A stretch of 42,620 nt of DNA from a bacterium (GCA_004561555.1 SFVH01000010.1:1-42620), one strand, 5' to 3'. Counted from the stretch's first letter, positions 16,215 through 24,667 are shown. The notes: a model not told the origin generated them from the letters alone. Program-made: numbers and translations.

Positions 16215-17382
16215 AATGTGGCAAAAAGCGGAAATCGACCTCCGCTTGGAAAAATTGAGAGCACTGATGCTCACCCACGACATTGACGCAATGCTTGTGG
16301 GCACCAATGCCAACCTTTATTATATCGCAGGTCGCGTGTTTGCCGGTTACGCATATATAGGCGCCGACGGCACTTTCCGCCTGTTTGTGCGTCGTCCCAA
16401 CGACTTTGAGGGCGAGGATGTGCGCAGCATACGCAAACCCGAACAGATTGTAGCAATCCTTCAAGCCGAAGGGATATCCATCCCCGAGAAAGTGGGCTTG
16501 GAAAAAGACGGTGCGGCATACAATGAAGTGGCACGCTTGGAGAAAGCCCTTGGCTTGAGCGAGTCGAAAAATTGCTCCGGAGTGCTTGCTGCAGCCCGTG
16601 CCGTAAAAACCCCTCAGGAGATAGAGCTCCTTCGCGAGTCGGGAGTGCGCCATTGCGCCGTATACGGCCATATCCCGGCACTCTACCGTGAAGGTATGAC
16701 CGACCTTGAGTTGCAAGTAGAGATAGAGCGGGAGCTGCGATTAAACGGTTGTCTTGGCATCTTCCGCATATCAGGGCAGTCGATGGAGCTGTTTATGGGC
16801 AATTTGCTCGTGGGAGACAATGCCGACAACCCAAGTCCTTATGACTTCGCTATGGGTGGCGGCGGTCTCAACTCGTCGTTGCCGGTGGGGTGTAACGGCT
16901 CGATTATCCGTCCGGGTAATACCGTGATGGTAGACATGAATGGTAATTTCACCGGATATATGACCGATATGACTCGCACCTTCTATGTGAAGAACCTTGA
17001 TGAGCATGCCCGCAAAGCGCATAACCTCTCAATAGCAATGCATCGCGCCTTGCAGTCGCTGATACGACCGGGAGTGGAAGCCAAAGAGGCTTACAACCTT
17101 TGCGCTGATATGGCTAAAGAAGCAGGCGAGAGTGATTACTTTATGGGACATCGCCAGCAAGCCGGCTTTGTGGGGCATGGCGTGGGCATTGAAGTCAACG
17201 AATGGCCCGTATTGGCGCCACGCAGCAAGCATGTGTTTGAGAAAGGAAACGTGATAGCCATAGAGCCCAAATTTGTGATTCCCGGAGTGGGAGCAGTAGG
17301 TGTGGAGAGCACCTATGTGGTGGGCGATGACGGCATTGAATGTCTCACCCCGTTTGCTGAAGAAATCAGAGAATTGTTGTAG
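16204..17382 (+). CDS. M24 family aminopeptidase P-type (Xaa-Pro) peptidase
   Basis: 392 residues. The N-terminal creatinase-like domain (about 1-165) precedes the pita-bread catalytic domain. Metal ligands are visible: Asp in VMVDMNGNF, Asp in YMTDMTRTF, His in VGHGVGIEVNEWP, Glu in IAIEPKF and Glu in GVESTYVV. This family removes N-terminal residues ahead of proline, using two metal ions in the cytosol. The gene begins inside the end of the HAD gene, and the CCA-adding enzyme follows after 3 nt, so the genes are translationally linked. The start at 16204 was kept; a second Met at 16216 is possible. Confidence 0.9.
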   Translation: MKSKMWQKAEIDLRLEKLRALMLTHDIDAMLVGTNANLYYIAGRVFAGYAYIGADGTFRLFVRRPNDFEGEDVRSIRKPEQIVAILQAEGISIPEKVGLEKDGAAYNEVARLEKALGLSESKNCSGVLAAARAVKTPQEIELLRESGVRHCAVYGHIPALYREGMTDLELQVEIERELRLNGCLGIFRISGQSMELFMGNLLVGDNADNPSPYDFAMGGGGLNSSLPVGCNGSIIRPGNTVMVDMNGNFTGYMTDMTRTFYVKNLDEHARKAHNLSIAMHRALQSLIRPGVEAKEAYNLCADMAKEAGESDYFMGHRQQAGFVGHGVGIEVNEWPVLAPRSKHVFEKGNVIAIEPKFVIPGVGAVGVESTYVVGDDGIECLTPFAEEIRELL

Positions 17383-17385
17383 GAA

Positions 17386-18801
17386 ATGAATTTAAAAGAA
17401 AAAATAGACCGACCGATATTTCACACTATTGGGGCTGTTGCCGACGAGATGGGGCAACCATGCTACATTGTGGGGGGATATGTGCGCGACTTGTTTCTTG
17501 AGCGACCATCGAAAGACATCGATTTTGTGACTGTGGGTAGCGGCATCGCCCTTGCCGAGCGCCTTGCCGAGCGCCTCGGACAGGCAAAGCAGCTCACAGT
17601 GTTTAGCAATTTTGGCACCGCACAACTGCGCTACCGTCGATTGGAATTGGAGTTTGTCGGTGCTCGCCGCGAGTCGTATAATCGCAATTCGCGCAAGCCG
17701 ATAGTAGAAGACGGCACCCTCGACGACGACCAGAAACGTCGCGATTTCACGATAAATGCCTTGGCTATCAGCCTCAATGCCGACAGCTATGGCGACCTTG
17801 TGGACCCTTTTGGCGGCCTTGATGACATGCATCGCCGGCTCATTCGCACCCCTCTTGACCCTGACGTCACCTTTAGCGACGACCCCCTTCGCATGATGCG
17901 CGCCATCCGGTTTGCCACACAGCTCAATTTTGACATCCTTGCAGAAACCTTCGAGTCGATAGCTCGCAATCGCGAACGTATCGAAATAATATCGCGCGAG
18001 CGCATAGCCGACGAATTGTCGAAAATCATGCGTTCGTCGCGCCCCTCTCGAGGCTTTTTACTATTGGAGCGATGCGGACTACTATCGATAATCTTCCCGG
18101 AGCTTCAAGCCCTCAAAGGAGTTGACACCAAAGACGGCCGGGGACATAAAGACAACTTCCTCCACACGATGCAGGTGCTCGACAATGTGGCAGAAAAGTC
18201 GGAAAACGAGTGGCTCCGTTGGAGCGCACTCCTCCACGACATCGCCAAGCCCGTGACCAAGCAATATGACCCACAGCTCGGCTGGACCTTCCACAACCAC
18301 AACTTCATAGGCAAAAAAATGATACCCGGCATCTTCAAGCGTATGAAACTGCCGATGAACGAGAAAATGAAATATGTTCAAAAGATGGTGGAGCTACATA
18401 TGCGCCCCATCTCCTTGGTGGAAGAAGAAGTGACCGACTCGGCGGTGCGACGACTGATATTTGATGCCGGCGACGACCTCGACGATTTGATGTTGCTATG
18501 TGAGGCAGACATCACCTCCAAAAATCCCGAGAAGGTGCGTCGCTACCTCGCCAACTATCAGCTGGTGCGTCAAAAGATGGTGGACATCGAAGAAAAAGAC
18601 CGCATACGCAACTTCCAGCCCCCGGTTAGCGGCGATGAGATAATGCAAGTGTTCGGCTTGGAGCCGTGTCGCGAAGTGGGCGAGATAAAAGAGCGATTGA
18701 AGAATGCTATCCTCGACGGCGAGATACCCAACGAGCGCGATGCCGCCTATCGATTGATGCTCGAAGTAGCAGCCGAAAAAGGACTGTATCCTCAATCATA
18801 A
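17386..18801 (+). CDS. cca: tRNA nucleotidyltransferase / CCA-adding enzyme with HD domain
   Basis: 471 residues. The class II nucleotidyltransferase head contains GGYVRDLFLERPSKDIDFVTVG with the two catalytic Asp, then the conserved RRDFTINALAI and the DPLRMMRAIRFA block that reads CTP/ATP. A C-terminal HD domain follows (WSALLHDIAKP). It adds or repairs the 3' CCA of tRNAs, which is needed here because the two tRNA genes in the window do not encode CCA. It ends the run started at ricT; poly(A) polymerase-type activity cannot be excluded from sequence alone. Confidence 0.92.
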   Translation: MNLKEKIDRPIFHTIGAVADEMGQPCYIVGGYVRDLFLERPSKDIDFVTVGSGIALAERLAERLGQAKQLTVFSNFGTAQLRYRRLELEFVGARRESYNRNSRKPIVEDGTLDDDQKRRDFTINALAISLNADSYGDLVDPFGGLDDMHRRLIRTPLDPDVTFSDDPLRMMRAIRFATQLNFDILAETFESIARNRERIEIISRERIADELSKIMRSSRPSRGFLLLERCGLLSIIFPELQALKGVDTKDGRGHKDNFLHTMQVLDNVAEKSENEWLRWSALLHDIAKPVTKQYDPQLGWTFHNHNFIGKKMIPGIFKRMKLPMNEKMKYVQKMVELHMRPISLVEEEVTDSAVRRLIFDAGDDLDDLMLLCEADITSKNPEKVRRYLANYQLVRQKMVDIEEKDRIRNFQPPVSGDEIMQVFGLEPCREVGEIKERLKNAILDGEIPNERDAAYRLMLEVAAEKGLYPQS

Positions 18802-18974
18802 AACTTCGCAAACCCCTATTTCATAAAAAATTACGCAAAAAAGGAGAAAAAGATAGGGAGAATATGAAAAAAAAATGCGATATTTGCAGTCGCATTTCAA
18901 ATTTGCGATGATAAAAGCATATTGAAGATGTGAAAGATAAAGAATATCAACTAAATAACAAAAAATATACTGAC

Positions 18975-19247
18975 ATGACAAAAGCAGATATCGTTAATGA
19001 GATTTCAAAAACAACCGGCATCGAAAAAGGTGCTGTGCTTGAAACAGTAGAAAAATTCATGGAGGTAGTAAAAGACTCGTTGGCAAACGGCGAAAACGTA
19101 TACCTTCGCGGATTTGGAAGCTTTATTATTAAGAAGCGTTCAGAGAAGACAGCTCGCAACATTTCTAAGAATACAACAATCATTATCCCTGAGCACAACA
19201 TCCCGGCATTTAAACCGGCAAAAGTGTTTATGGAAGAGGTGAAATAA
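18975..19247 (+). CDS. HU/IHF family DNA-binding protein
   Basis: 90 residues from the ATG at 18975 (MTKADIVNEISKTTGIEKGA). It shows the HU fold signature YLRGFGSFIIKKRSEKTARN and the DNA-bending loop ending IPAFKPAKVFMEEVK. HU/IHF proteins bend and package DNA. A GTG start at 18930 would add 15 Lys/Asn-rich residues and is less likely. Upstream lies a hairpin ATGCGA/TCGCAT (18875-18895). The gene precedes the 29-residue basic protein, a common pairing in Bacteroidota. Confidence 0.93.
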   Translation: MTKADIVNEISKTTGIEKGAVLETVEKFMEVVKDSLANGENVYLRGFGSFIIKKRSEKTARNISKNTTIIIPEHNIPAFKPAKVFMEEVK

Positions 19248-19294
19248 TATAACATTATATAATTCATTGGTTTAATTATTAAAATTATAAGACT

Positions 19295-19384
19295 ATGCCA
19301 AGCGGAAAGAAAAGAAAAGGCCACAAGATGGCTACTCACAAGCGTAAGAAAAGATTGAGAAAGAATCGTCATAAGAAGAAATAG
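19295..19384 (+). CDS. Small basic AURKAIP1/COX24-domain protein (ribosome-associated)
   Basis: A 29-codon gene: it starts MPSGKKRKGHKMATHKRKKR and ends in RHKKK. More than half of its residues are Lys, Arg or His. It matches the short Bacteroidota proteins carrying the AURKAIP1/COX24 (mS38-like) domain, which are found on ribosomes or in mitoribosomes. It sits 47 nt after the HU gene in an AT-rich stretch and before the RNase E/G leader. Confidence 0.85.
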   Translation: MPSGKKRKGHKMATHKRKKRLRKNRHKKK

Positions 19385-19424
19385 AAAATTGCCCTATAAG
19401 GGTCACAATTTTTATGGCTTGAAG

Positions 19425-19473
19425 CAGGAAGAACAAACCGGGCACGTTTTGGGCCTTCAGTTTGTTCTTCTGT
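19425..19473 (+). promoter_or_regulatory. Strong hairpin in the leader of RNase E/G
   Basis: GAAGAACAAAC (19428-19438) and GTTTGTTCTTC (19460-19470) form a perfect 11-bp stem with a 21-nt loop; CAG/CTG extends it with one bulged G. It lies 57 nt upstream of the RNase E/G start. No T-run follows immediately (TGTGTTTAAC), so it is less like a terminator and more like a structured leader. Confidence 0.55.
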
Positions 19474-19527
19474 GTTTAACGACGATTGATTATTAGAACC
19501 AAAGTATTTAAAAAATCGAAACCGACT

Positions 19528-21156
19528 ATGAGAAGTGAACTTGTCGTTGATGTTCAGCCGCAGGAAGTGTCGATAGCACTTCTTGAAGATGGTCGCTTGA
19601 TGTCGCTGCAAAAAGAGAAACGCGACGTTAAGTTTGCTGTCGGCGACATCTATTACGGTCGGATAAAGAAGCTGATGCCCGGGCTTAATGCCGCTTTTGT
19701 GGATATAGGCTCGGAGAAAGATGCCTTTCTTCATTATCTCGACTTGGGTTCGCAGTTTTCGAGTTTTAATACATTTGTGCAAGAAACGCTTGCCGAGCCA
19801 CAGAAGGCTCAGCCGATAACAAAAGTCAAGCTACAGCAAGACCTCGACAAGCAAGGGTCGATATCGACAACGCTCACAGTAGGGCAGAAGATAGTGGTGC
19901 AAGTGGCAAAAGAGCCAATCTCCACTAAAGGTCCTCGCCTGACCACCGAATTGACATTCACGGGTCGCTATATGGTGCTGATACCGTTTTCCAACAAAGT
20001 TTCAATCTCGCAAAAGATAAAGTCCACTCAAGAGAAGATGCGCCTTCGCCAGCTGGTGGAGAGCATCAGACCCAAGAATTTCGGCGTAATCATACGCACC
20101 TCGGCAGAAGACAAGCGAGTGGCAGAGCTAAACAATGAAATGAGCACCTTGATGAAATGTTGGGATGACATGGTAGAAAAGCTCAAAAAGTCGGAGATGC
20201 CGGCGCTACTTCACGAAGAAGACAGTCGTGCCGTGGGGGTTATCCGCGATTTGTTCAGCCCATCGTTTGAGAGCATTCATGTGAATGATGCCGAAGTGTA
20301 TTCGCAGATTTATAACTATGTGAGCCTGATAGCTCCGGAGCGCAAAGAGACAGTGAAGCTCTATGCCAAAGATGAGCCGATATTCGACTCATTTAATGTG
20401 ACGAAGCAGATAAAGTCGTCGTTTGGTAAGGCAGTGTCGTTTAAGTCGGGAGCTTACATTATTATCGAGCATACTGAAGCCCTCCATGTGATAGACGTCA
20501 ATTCGGGCAACCGCAATAAGAATGCAGAGAATCAGGAGGAAAATGCTATCGATGTCAATCTTCGTGCCGCCGACGAAATAGCTCGCCAGTTGCGACTGCG
20601 AGATATGGGTGGCATAATAGTAATCGACTTCATTGATATGAACACCGCCGAGCATCGCCAGAAGCTATACGACCATATGCGAGAGGTGATGGCCAACGAC
20701 CGCGCACGCCACAACATCTTGCCTTTGAGCAAGTTCGGGCTGATGCAAATCACTCGTCAGCGAGTGCGTGCGGCGCTCGACATCGAGACCCTTGAAACGT
20801 GTCCGTCGTGCTATGGCAAGGGGCTTGTTCAGCCGTCGATACTTTTCACCGACCGATTGCGCGAGAAGCTTGACTATGTGGTGAATACGCTGGGGAAGCA
20901 AGATTTTGTGCTCTATGTGCACCCCTACGTTTATGCCTATATCAAACAAGGGCTTTTCTCATCGATTTACAGAAAATGGAGAGGAGAGTTTGGAAAGAAA
21001 TTTAAGGTCGTTGCCAATCAGGCATTAGCATTTTTGGAGTATAAATTTATCGACTCCGACCGCAAAGAGATTGACGTGACCGACAATAAGGACTCTCAGC
21101 AGAGTTCGGAAGAAAAGAAAGCAAGCAAAAGCAAGCGTGCAACAAAAGAAAACTAA
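19528..21156 (+). CDS. rng: Ribonuclease E/G family protein
   Basis: 542 residues from the ATG at 19528 (MRSELVVDVQPQEVSIALLE), a normal length for RNase G. An S1 domain with a large insertion (about residues 35-130, GDIYYGRIKKLMPGLNAAFVDIG) is followed by the catalytic domain with VIDVNSGNR and GGIIVIDFIDM, which hold the metal-binding Asp residues. The zinc-link CPSCYGKG is near residue 430. It cuts single-stranded RNA 5' of AU-rich sites and matures rRNA. The TTG at 19486 was rejected as start. The C-terminus ends in a Lys/Ser-rich tail. A perfect terminator follows. Confidence 0.95.
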   Translation: MRSELVVDVQPQEVSIALLEDGRLMSLQKEKRDVKFAVGDIYYGRIKKLMPGLNAAFVDIGSEKDAFLHYLDLGSQFSSFNTFVQETLAEPQKAQPITKVKLQQDLDKQGSISTTLTVGQKIVVQVAKEPISTKGPRLTTELTFTGRYMVLIPFSNKVSISQKIKSTQEKMRLRQLVESIRPKNFGVIIRTSAEDKRVAELNNEMSTLMKCWDDMVEKLKKSEMPALLHEEDSRAVGVIRDLFSPSFESIHVNDAEVYSQIYNYVSLIAPERKETVKLYAKDEPIFDSFNVTKQIKSSFGKAVSFKSGAYIIIEHTEALHVIDVNSGNRNKNAENQEENAIDVNLRAADEIARQLRLRDMGGIIVIDFIDMNTAEHRQKLYDHMREVMANDRARHNILPLSKFGLMQITRQRVRAALDIETLETCPSCYGKGLVQPSILFTDRLREKLDYVVNTLGKQDFVLYVHPYVYAYIKQGLFSSIYRKWRGEFGKKFKVVANQALAFLEYKFIDSDRKEIDVTDNKDSQQSSEEKKASKSKRATKEN

Positions 21157-21194
21157 GAAAACCATCCTTGATAAACAAGAAGAGGAGCGAACAA

Positions 21195-21227
21195 GCGAGC
21201 GTGCCGAAAGGTGCGCTCGCATTTTTT
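21195..21227 (+). terminator. Rho-independent terminator of rng
   Basis: GCGAGCGTGCC (21195-21205), loop GAAA, GGTGCGCTCGC (21210-21220), then ATTTTTT. Confidence 0.92.
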
Positions 21228-21255
21228 CGATTGCTTGAAAAAATAGTTAAAAAAA

Positions 21256-21287
21256 TTTGTAGAATTCCAACGGAGATGTTACCTTTG
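21256..21287 (+). promoter_or_regulatory. Promoter of the structured leader
   Basis: TTTG (21256-21259), 20 nt, TACCTTTG (21280-21287). Start predicted near 21294, nearly 380 nt before the next start codon. Confidence 0.8.
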
Positions 21288-21293
21288 CAATGT

Positions 21294-21672
21294 TTGTAGG
21301 TAGCTGTAAAAGGTATTTGCAAGCAGACATATTAACAGAAAACGTGACTTATGCGTCAATCTTCTATCCTTTGAATCTCGCAAATCCAAAAGACAGAGAA
21401 GGTTAATGAGTAAGTGCCCGTCGGCGTCATATTTTTTTAGAAATAGAATTGTCCCTTCAAACCCATTCGGGTTATGAGGGCTGTGTATATACACGCGAGG
21501 GTTCATCTTATTTTCATCCTCTGTCAAGGCTGTGCGAGAGCCAAAAGGATGGGGTGATTGATAAGTTGAACCCTCGCTGTTTCTTTATGTGTCGTGAAAA
21601 ACAGAATAATCTTGGCTTCATAGGGGTTCGGAAGCACAAAAAAGTTGCTCCCGTCACAAATCAGGGAATGAA
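21294..21672 (+). ncRNA. Long structured leader or free-standing RNA
   Basis: The stretch between a strong promoter and the next gene folds into a train of hairpins. These are: the motif hairpin ACTTA/TAAGT (21347-21351 with 21411-21415) with inner CTTCT/AGAAG (21361-21365 with 21397-21401); CCCT..AACCC-ATTC-GGGTT..AGGG (21453-21480); the palindrome GTGTATATACAC (21483-21494); GCGAGGGTTCA/TGAACCCTCGC (21495-21505 with 21567-21577) enclosing CATCCT/AGGATG (21515-21520 with 21546-21551) and GGCT/AGCC (21528-21542); CTGTTT/AAACAG (21577-21604); and GCTTC/GAAGC (21615-21635). A T7 run at 21432-21438 could end a shorter RNA. No known riboswitch, tmRNA, RNase P or SRP signature was recognised. Confidence 0.6.
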
Positions 21673-22206
21673 ATGATGAAGAAAATGATCCTCACGATGT
21701 CGCTATTGGTAGCAGTGACACTGTCGGGTTTAGCTCAGACGAAGTCAAAAAAAAGTGCACAGACGGTGTTTGAACAGTCGCAAACGCGCTATATCGAGCC
21801 TGAAGTGCGAGTTTTTATTACCCCTATGGTTGCAGACATTCAAATGGTCTCTTCCGAACGACGTTATTATGTCTATGAGTTTCCATTGGGTAAGCCCTAC
21901 ACGGAATTGACCTTCTCTCTTATCGAAGAATTTAAGAAAACCGCCTTGTTTTATGCAAATAAGGAAGAGTCGAGCGACTTGATGGTCGGCGCGTTGTTTA
22001 ATGTTAAGGTGCTTGACAACGACAAGAGCAAGCTCATCGTTGAGGTATCGGGATTTCCTGCCACATACACAAATTGGCATATGATAAACTTCAACGACAC
22101 ACAACAGCTTGACCGCGACTTGAAGATGATAGAAACAATCTATGGCAACTCTTATTGGATTGACCGCTCGTTGCGCGTACGTTCCGAAGATGCAGCCGTT
22201 AAGTGA
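21673..22206 (+). CDS. Exported protein of unknown function
   Basis: 177 residues with a signal peptide (MMKKMILTMSLLVAVTLSGL, cleavage after LAQ). The mature part is mixed alpha/beta, with no Cys and no recognised domain. It is the first gene after the structured leader and is followed 52 nt later by a predicted outer-membrane barrel and then a DUF4468 protein, suggesting an envelope-related operon. Two adjacent ATG codons (21673, 21676) are both possible starts. Confidence 0.7.
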   Translation: MMKKMILTMSLLVAVTLSGLAQTKSKKSAQTVFEQSQTRYIEPEVRVFITPMVADIQMVSSERRYYVYEFPLGKPYTELTFSLIEEFKKTALFYANKEESSDLMVGALFNVKVLDNDKSKLIVEVSGFPATYTNWHMINFNDTQQLDRDLKMIETIYGNSYWIDRSLRVRSEDAAVK

Positions 22207-22258
22207 TGAATTCCAATTTTTTTTCTGAATAATTATCAATTTTAAAAAACGACAAAAG

Positions 22259-22978
22259 ATGAAAAAGTACTTATTAGTAGCAGTGTTGGCTATCTTCGGC
22301 TATTCTGCACAAGCTCAGTTGGTGCAAAGCACAATGCTTAATATACAAAAAGAGAAGCGCACCACATGGTATTTACGCGTAGGAGCATCGTTTAACAATC
22401 CTGCCGGTCCTGCCACGGGAGATGACGGTGTTTTCTACAATATGTCAGACGAAGAAAAAGACAATTTTTCTATTGGTAATAAATTAGGTTATGACTTAGC
22501 TATTGGTTTCCAACGCTCTATCGGTGGTAGTGGCCTATATTGGGGACAAGAGTATGGATTTGGTAGTCGAGGTGCTCAGGTAAGTTTTAAAGGTGAGTAT
22601 GATGAATATAAAAGTTCGCTGATGGCACATAATGTCAAAATCGCTCCGTTTATTTTGGGCTATCGCATAGGCTTGACCGATATGATAAGTATAGATCCTC
22701 ATGTGGGATGCTTCTTGAGCTATGACTATTTCGGTAAAGGTAAAATGGAAGAAGATGGTGAAGAAGATGACAACATGGATCTTAGTGAAATAAATGACGA
22801 ATACGGTTATCAAAGTTTTGACGGCGGCTTGCAAGTAGGTGTAGGCGTTTGGTATGGACGCCTAAATCTTGACCTTACTTATCAACGTGGTTTTGTATCA
22901 GTATGTGACTGCGATGATTTGAATAACAAGGCAGTTTATTCGAGCAACTTTATGGTGCGTTTAGGTGTGTCATTCTAA
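22259..22978 (+). CDS. Predicted outer-membrane beta-barrel protein
   Basis: 239 residues with a signal peptide (MKKYLLVAVLAIFGYSAQAQ). Alternating hydrophobic/polar strands, abundant Gly and Tyr (GYDLAIGFQRSIGGSGLYWG, GGLQVGVGVWYGRLNLDLTY) and a C-terminal Phe after VRLGVS are typical of small outer-membrane barrels. An acidic loop (EEDGEEDDNMD, about residues 162-172) probably faces outward. Local base composition is more AT-rich than in neighbouring housekeeping genes. Function unknown. Confidence 0.7.
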   Translation: MKKYLLVAVLAIFGYSAQAQLVQSTMLNIQKEKRTTWYLRVGASFNNPAGPATGDDGVFYNMSDEEKDNFSIGNKLGYDLAIGFQRSIGGSGLYWGQEYGFGSRGAQVSFKGEYDEYKSSLMAHNVKIAPFILGYRIGLTDMISIDPHVGCFLSYDYFGKGKMEEDGEEDDNMDLSEINDEYGYQSFDGGLQVGVGVWYGRLNLDLTYQRGFVSVCDCDDLNNKAVYSSNFMVRLGVSF

Positions 22979-22997
22979 TTATAAAAGCAAAACAACG

Positions 22998-23777
22998 GTG
23001 AAGATAAGAATAGCAATCATTGCAATTCTGAGTATGGCGTCCGCTATGCCGATGTTTGGAGGGGATGACCTCGACGAGGTTATAAACGCCAACGATAAGC
23101 AGAAACGCGACTATGTAGACGGAGTGGCGATGGTGCGACCGGAGAAAAGCGATGGCGAGATGGTGGTGACCGACTTTTTGGAGATACCCGACAAGTCGGC
23201 TGCCGACATTTTCGCTTCATCATTACTCCGCTATGTAGACATCCTTGACGAAGGCGAAGCCTTTGAGATGGTTGACTATAGCAAACACAGTTTTGTGGTG
23301 CGTAGAAACTACAAATCGGGCAGTGGCAGTAACGGGATTATCTCCAAAAAAGACGATATGTCGTTTACCTGTTTGATTGCCTACAAGGCTACAGAAGGCG
23401 GACTGATGCTCAAGATGTATGATGTCACAGCCACTTTCAAAGAAAAGGGGGTGATACCGAAGAAATCGTCGTTGACCAAACTCATGGCTTCCGACAAAGA
23501 GCTTTATCAGTTTGTTGCCGAAAGGTTCGTGTGGCTTAACTCTTCAGAGATTGCTGAAGTTTTGGATTATGTTAATACCTATTCCGGACCGGAGGTAACT
23601 CATTGGAAAGATATAGCTCGCGGGGAAGTGGTGGTAGGGATGAACGAGGCTGAGGTGAAAATCATAGCCGGTAATCCCTCGTCGGTTCACGGTTCAGGCA
23701 ACTCCTCTCGATGGCTTTATGATAATAGTTTTGTAGTGATATTCACCAACGGTAAAGTGTCGAAAGTAGTGAAATAG
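22998..23777 (+). CDS. Exported DUF4468 protein with BamE/SmpA-like C-terminus
   Basis: About 259 residues if started at the GTG at 22998 (MKIRIAIIAILSMASAMP, a signal peptide). An earlier frame start at 22965 falls inside the previous gene. The central part (about residues 50-190) has the DUF4468 features: SFTCLIAYKATEGGLMLKMYDVTATF then a Trp-containing helix. The last about 50 residues (GMNEAEVKIIAGNPSSVHGS..SRWLYD) match the short BamE/SmpA-type fold, which is used in envelope lipoproteins. A 12-bp terminator stem follows. Confidence 0.75.
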   Translation: MKIRIAIIAILSMASAMPMFGGDDLDEVINANDKQKRDYVDGVAMVRPEKSDGEMVVTDFLEIPDKSAADIFASSLLRYVDILDEGEAFEMVDYSKHSFVVRRNYKSGSGSNGIISKKDDMSFTCLIAYKATEGGLMLKMYDVTATFKEKGVIPKKSSLTKLMASDKELYQFVAERFVWLNSSEIAEVLDYVNTYSGPEVTHWKDIARGEVVVGMNEAEVKIIAGNPSSVHGSGNSSRWLYDNSFVVIFTNGKVSKVVK

Positions 23778-23805
23778 GGTAGCTTCATACACTTTCAATT
23801 TTCGC

Positions 23806-23844
23806 AAAACCGACCGAGAAGCGGGATGCAATTCGGTCGGTTTT
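23806..23844. terminator. Bidirectional terminator
   Basis: AAAACCGACCGA (23806-23817) and TCGGTCGGTTTT (23833-23844) form a perfect 12-bp inverted repeat with A-run and T-run ends, so it can serve the DUF4468 gene and the convergent znu operon. Confidence 0.85.
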
Positions 23845-23871
23845 GATATTTGAAGATGTTTATACTTTGAA

Positions 23872-23961
23872 GGTCATATGGCAGGTTGGGGCAGAGGTTT
23901 TCTATCCTTTGAATCTCGCACAAATCATTGACAGAAAAGACACGTCTTCCTGCCTATGACC
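23872..23961. other. Long hairpin holding a second copy of the leader motif
   Basis: GGTCATATGGCAGG (23872-23885) pairs with CCTGCCTATGACC (23949-23961), 13 bp with one bulge. Inside, TTTTCT (23898-23903) pairs with AGAAAA (23933-23938) and the core CTATCCTTTGAATCTCGCA is identical to the one in the leader at 21364-21382. The orientation of any transcript is not certain: it could be in the 3' UTR of the znu operon or a separate plus-strand RNA. Confidence 0.6.
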
Positions 23962-23968
23962 ATATTTC

Positions 23969-24667
23969 CTATTCACATTCGGTTTTCAGATAATGGTGAG
24001 CTGCATGGCATTGGTGGAGAGAGTGGTCCACAATCCAGTGGCGATTTGCCAATTCTGAAATCACTGTCATTTCGTGGGATACGAGGATGATGGTGGAGTG
24101 TTGCGCAAGGTCGGCAACGATGTGGTAAATCTGCTTGACAAATTGTCGGTCTACGTAGCTCAGCGGCTCGTCGAGCACCACAACCTCCGGGTCGGCAATG
24201 ATTGCTCTGCCCAAAAGGGTGCGTTGGAGCTGTCCTCCCGACAGGCTTCCAATAGGACGTTTTTGCAAGTCAAGCATCCCTGTCAGCTCTAAGATTTCAG
24301 AAATTTTCTTTTTCACCTCCGAGGAGTAAGAACCTCTCCAATTGCGAGTGGCGCCTTGTAGCCCCGAAGCCACAACTTCTTCTACAGTTATCGGAAACCT
24401 CGCGTCGATGTTGTTTTTCTGAGGCAGGTAGCCGAATCGCAGATTGTCGGTGGGGATGCCGTTGCGGAAATAGTTGATAGCGCCGGTTGTCGGACTTATC
24501 AGCCGGAGCAACGCTTTGAGGAGGGTGCTTTTACCGCCTCCGTTAGGGCCTGTGATAGCCACAAAGTCGCCACTATTGATTACGGCATTCACGTTGCTAA
24601 GCGCCTGGTTTTTCCCATAGTTGACGCTCAAATCCGCGATTTCAATAATACTATTTTGCGAGTTCAT
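23969..24667 (-). CDS. znuC: Metal (zinc/manganese-type) ABC transporter ATP-binding protein
   Basis: 232 residues. Walker A is GPNGGGKSTLL, the signature motif is LSGGQLQRTLLGRAI, Walker B is EVVVLDEPLSYVD and the H-loop is LVSHE. It belongs to the ZnuC/MntB group. Its start lies 17 nt inside the end of the substrate-binding gene, so the two are co-translated. No permease gene follows: the next feature is the bidirectional terminator. A partner permease must be encoded elsewhere if the system works. Confidence 0.9.
   Translation of the reverse strand: MNSQNSIIEIADLSVNYGKNQALSNVNAVINSGDFVAITGPNGGGKSTLLKALLRLISPTTGAINYFRNGIPTDNLRFGYLPQKNNIDARFPITVEEVVASGLQGATRNWRGSYSSEVKKKISEILELTGMLDLQKRPIGSLSGGQLQRTLLGRAIIADPEVVVLDEPLSYVDRQFVKQIYHIVADLAQHSTIILVSHEMTVISELANRHWIVDHSLHQCHAAHHYLKTECE

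Noticed and set aside
21279..21676. Two frames of 75-82 residues across the structured leader (minus 21279-21527, plus 21449-21676)
   Set aside because: Low-complexity composition, no start signal, and the same bases form the nested hairpins.
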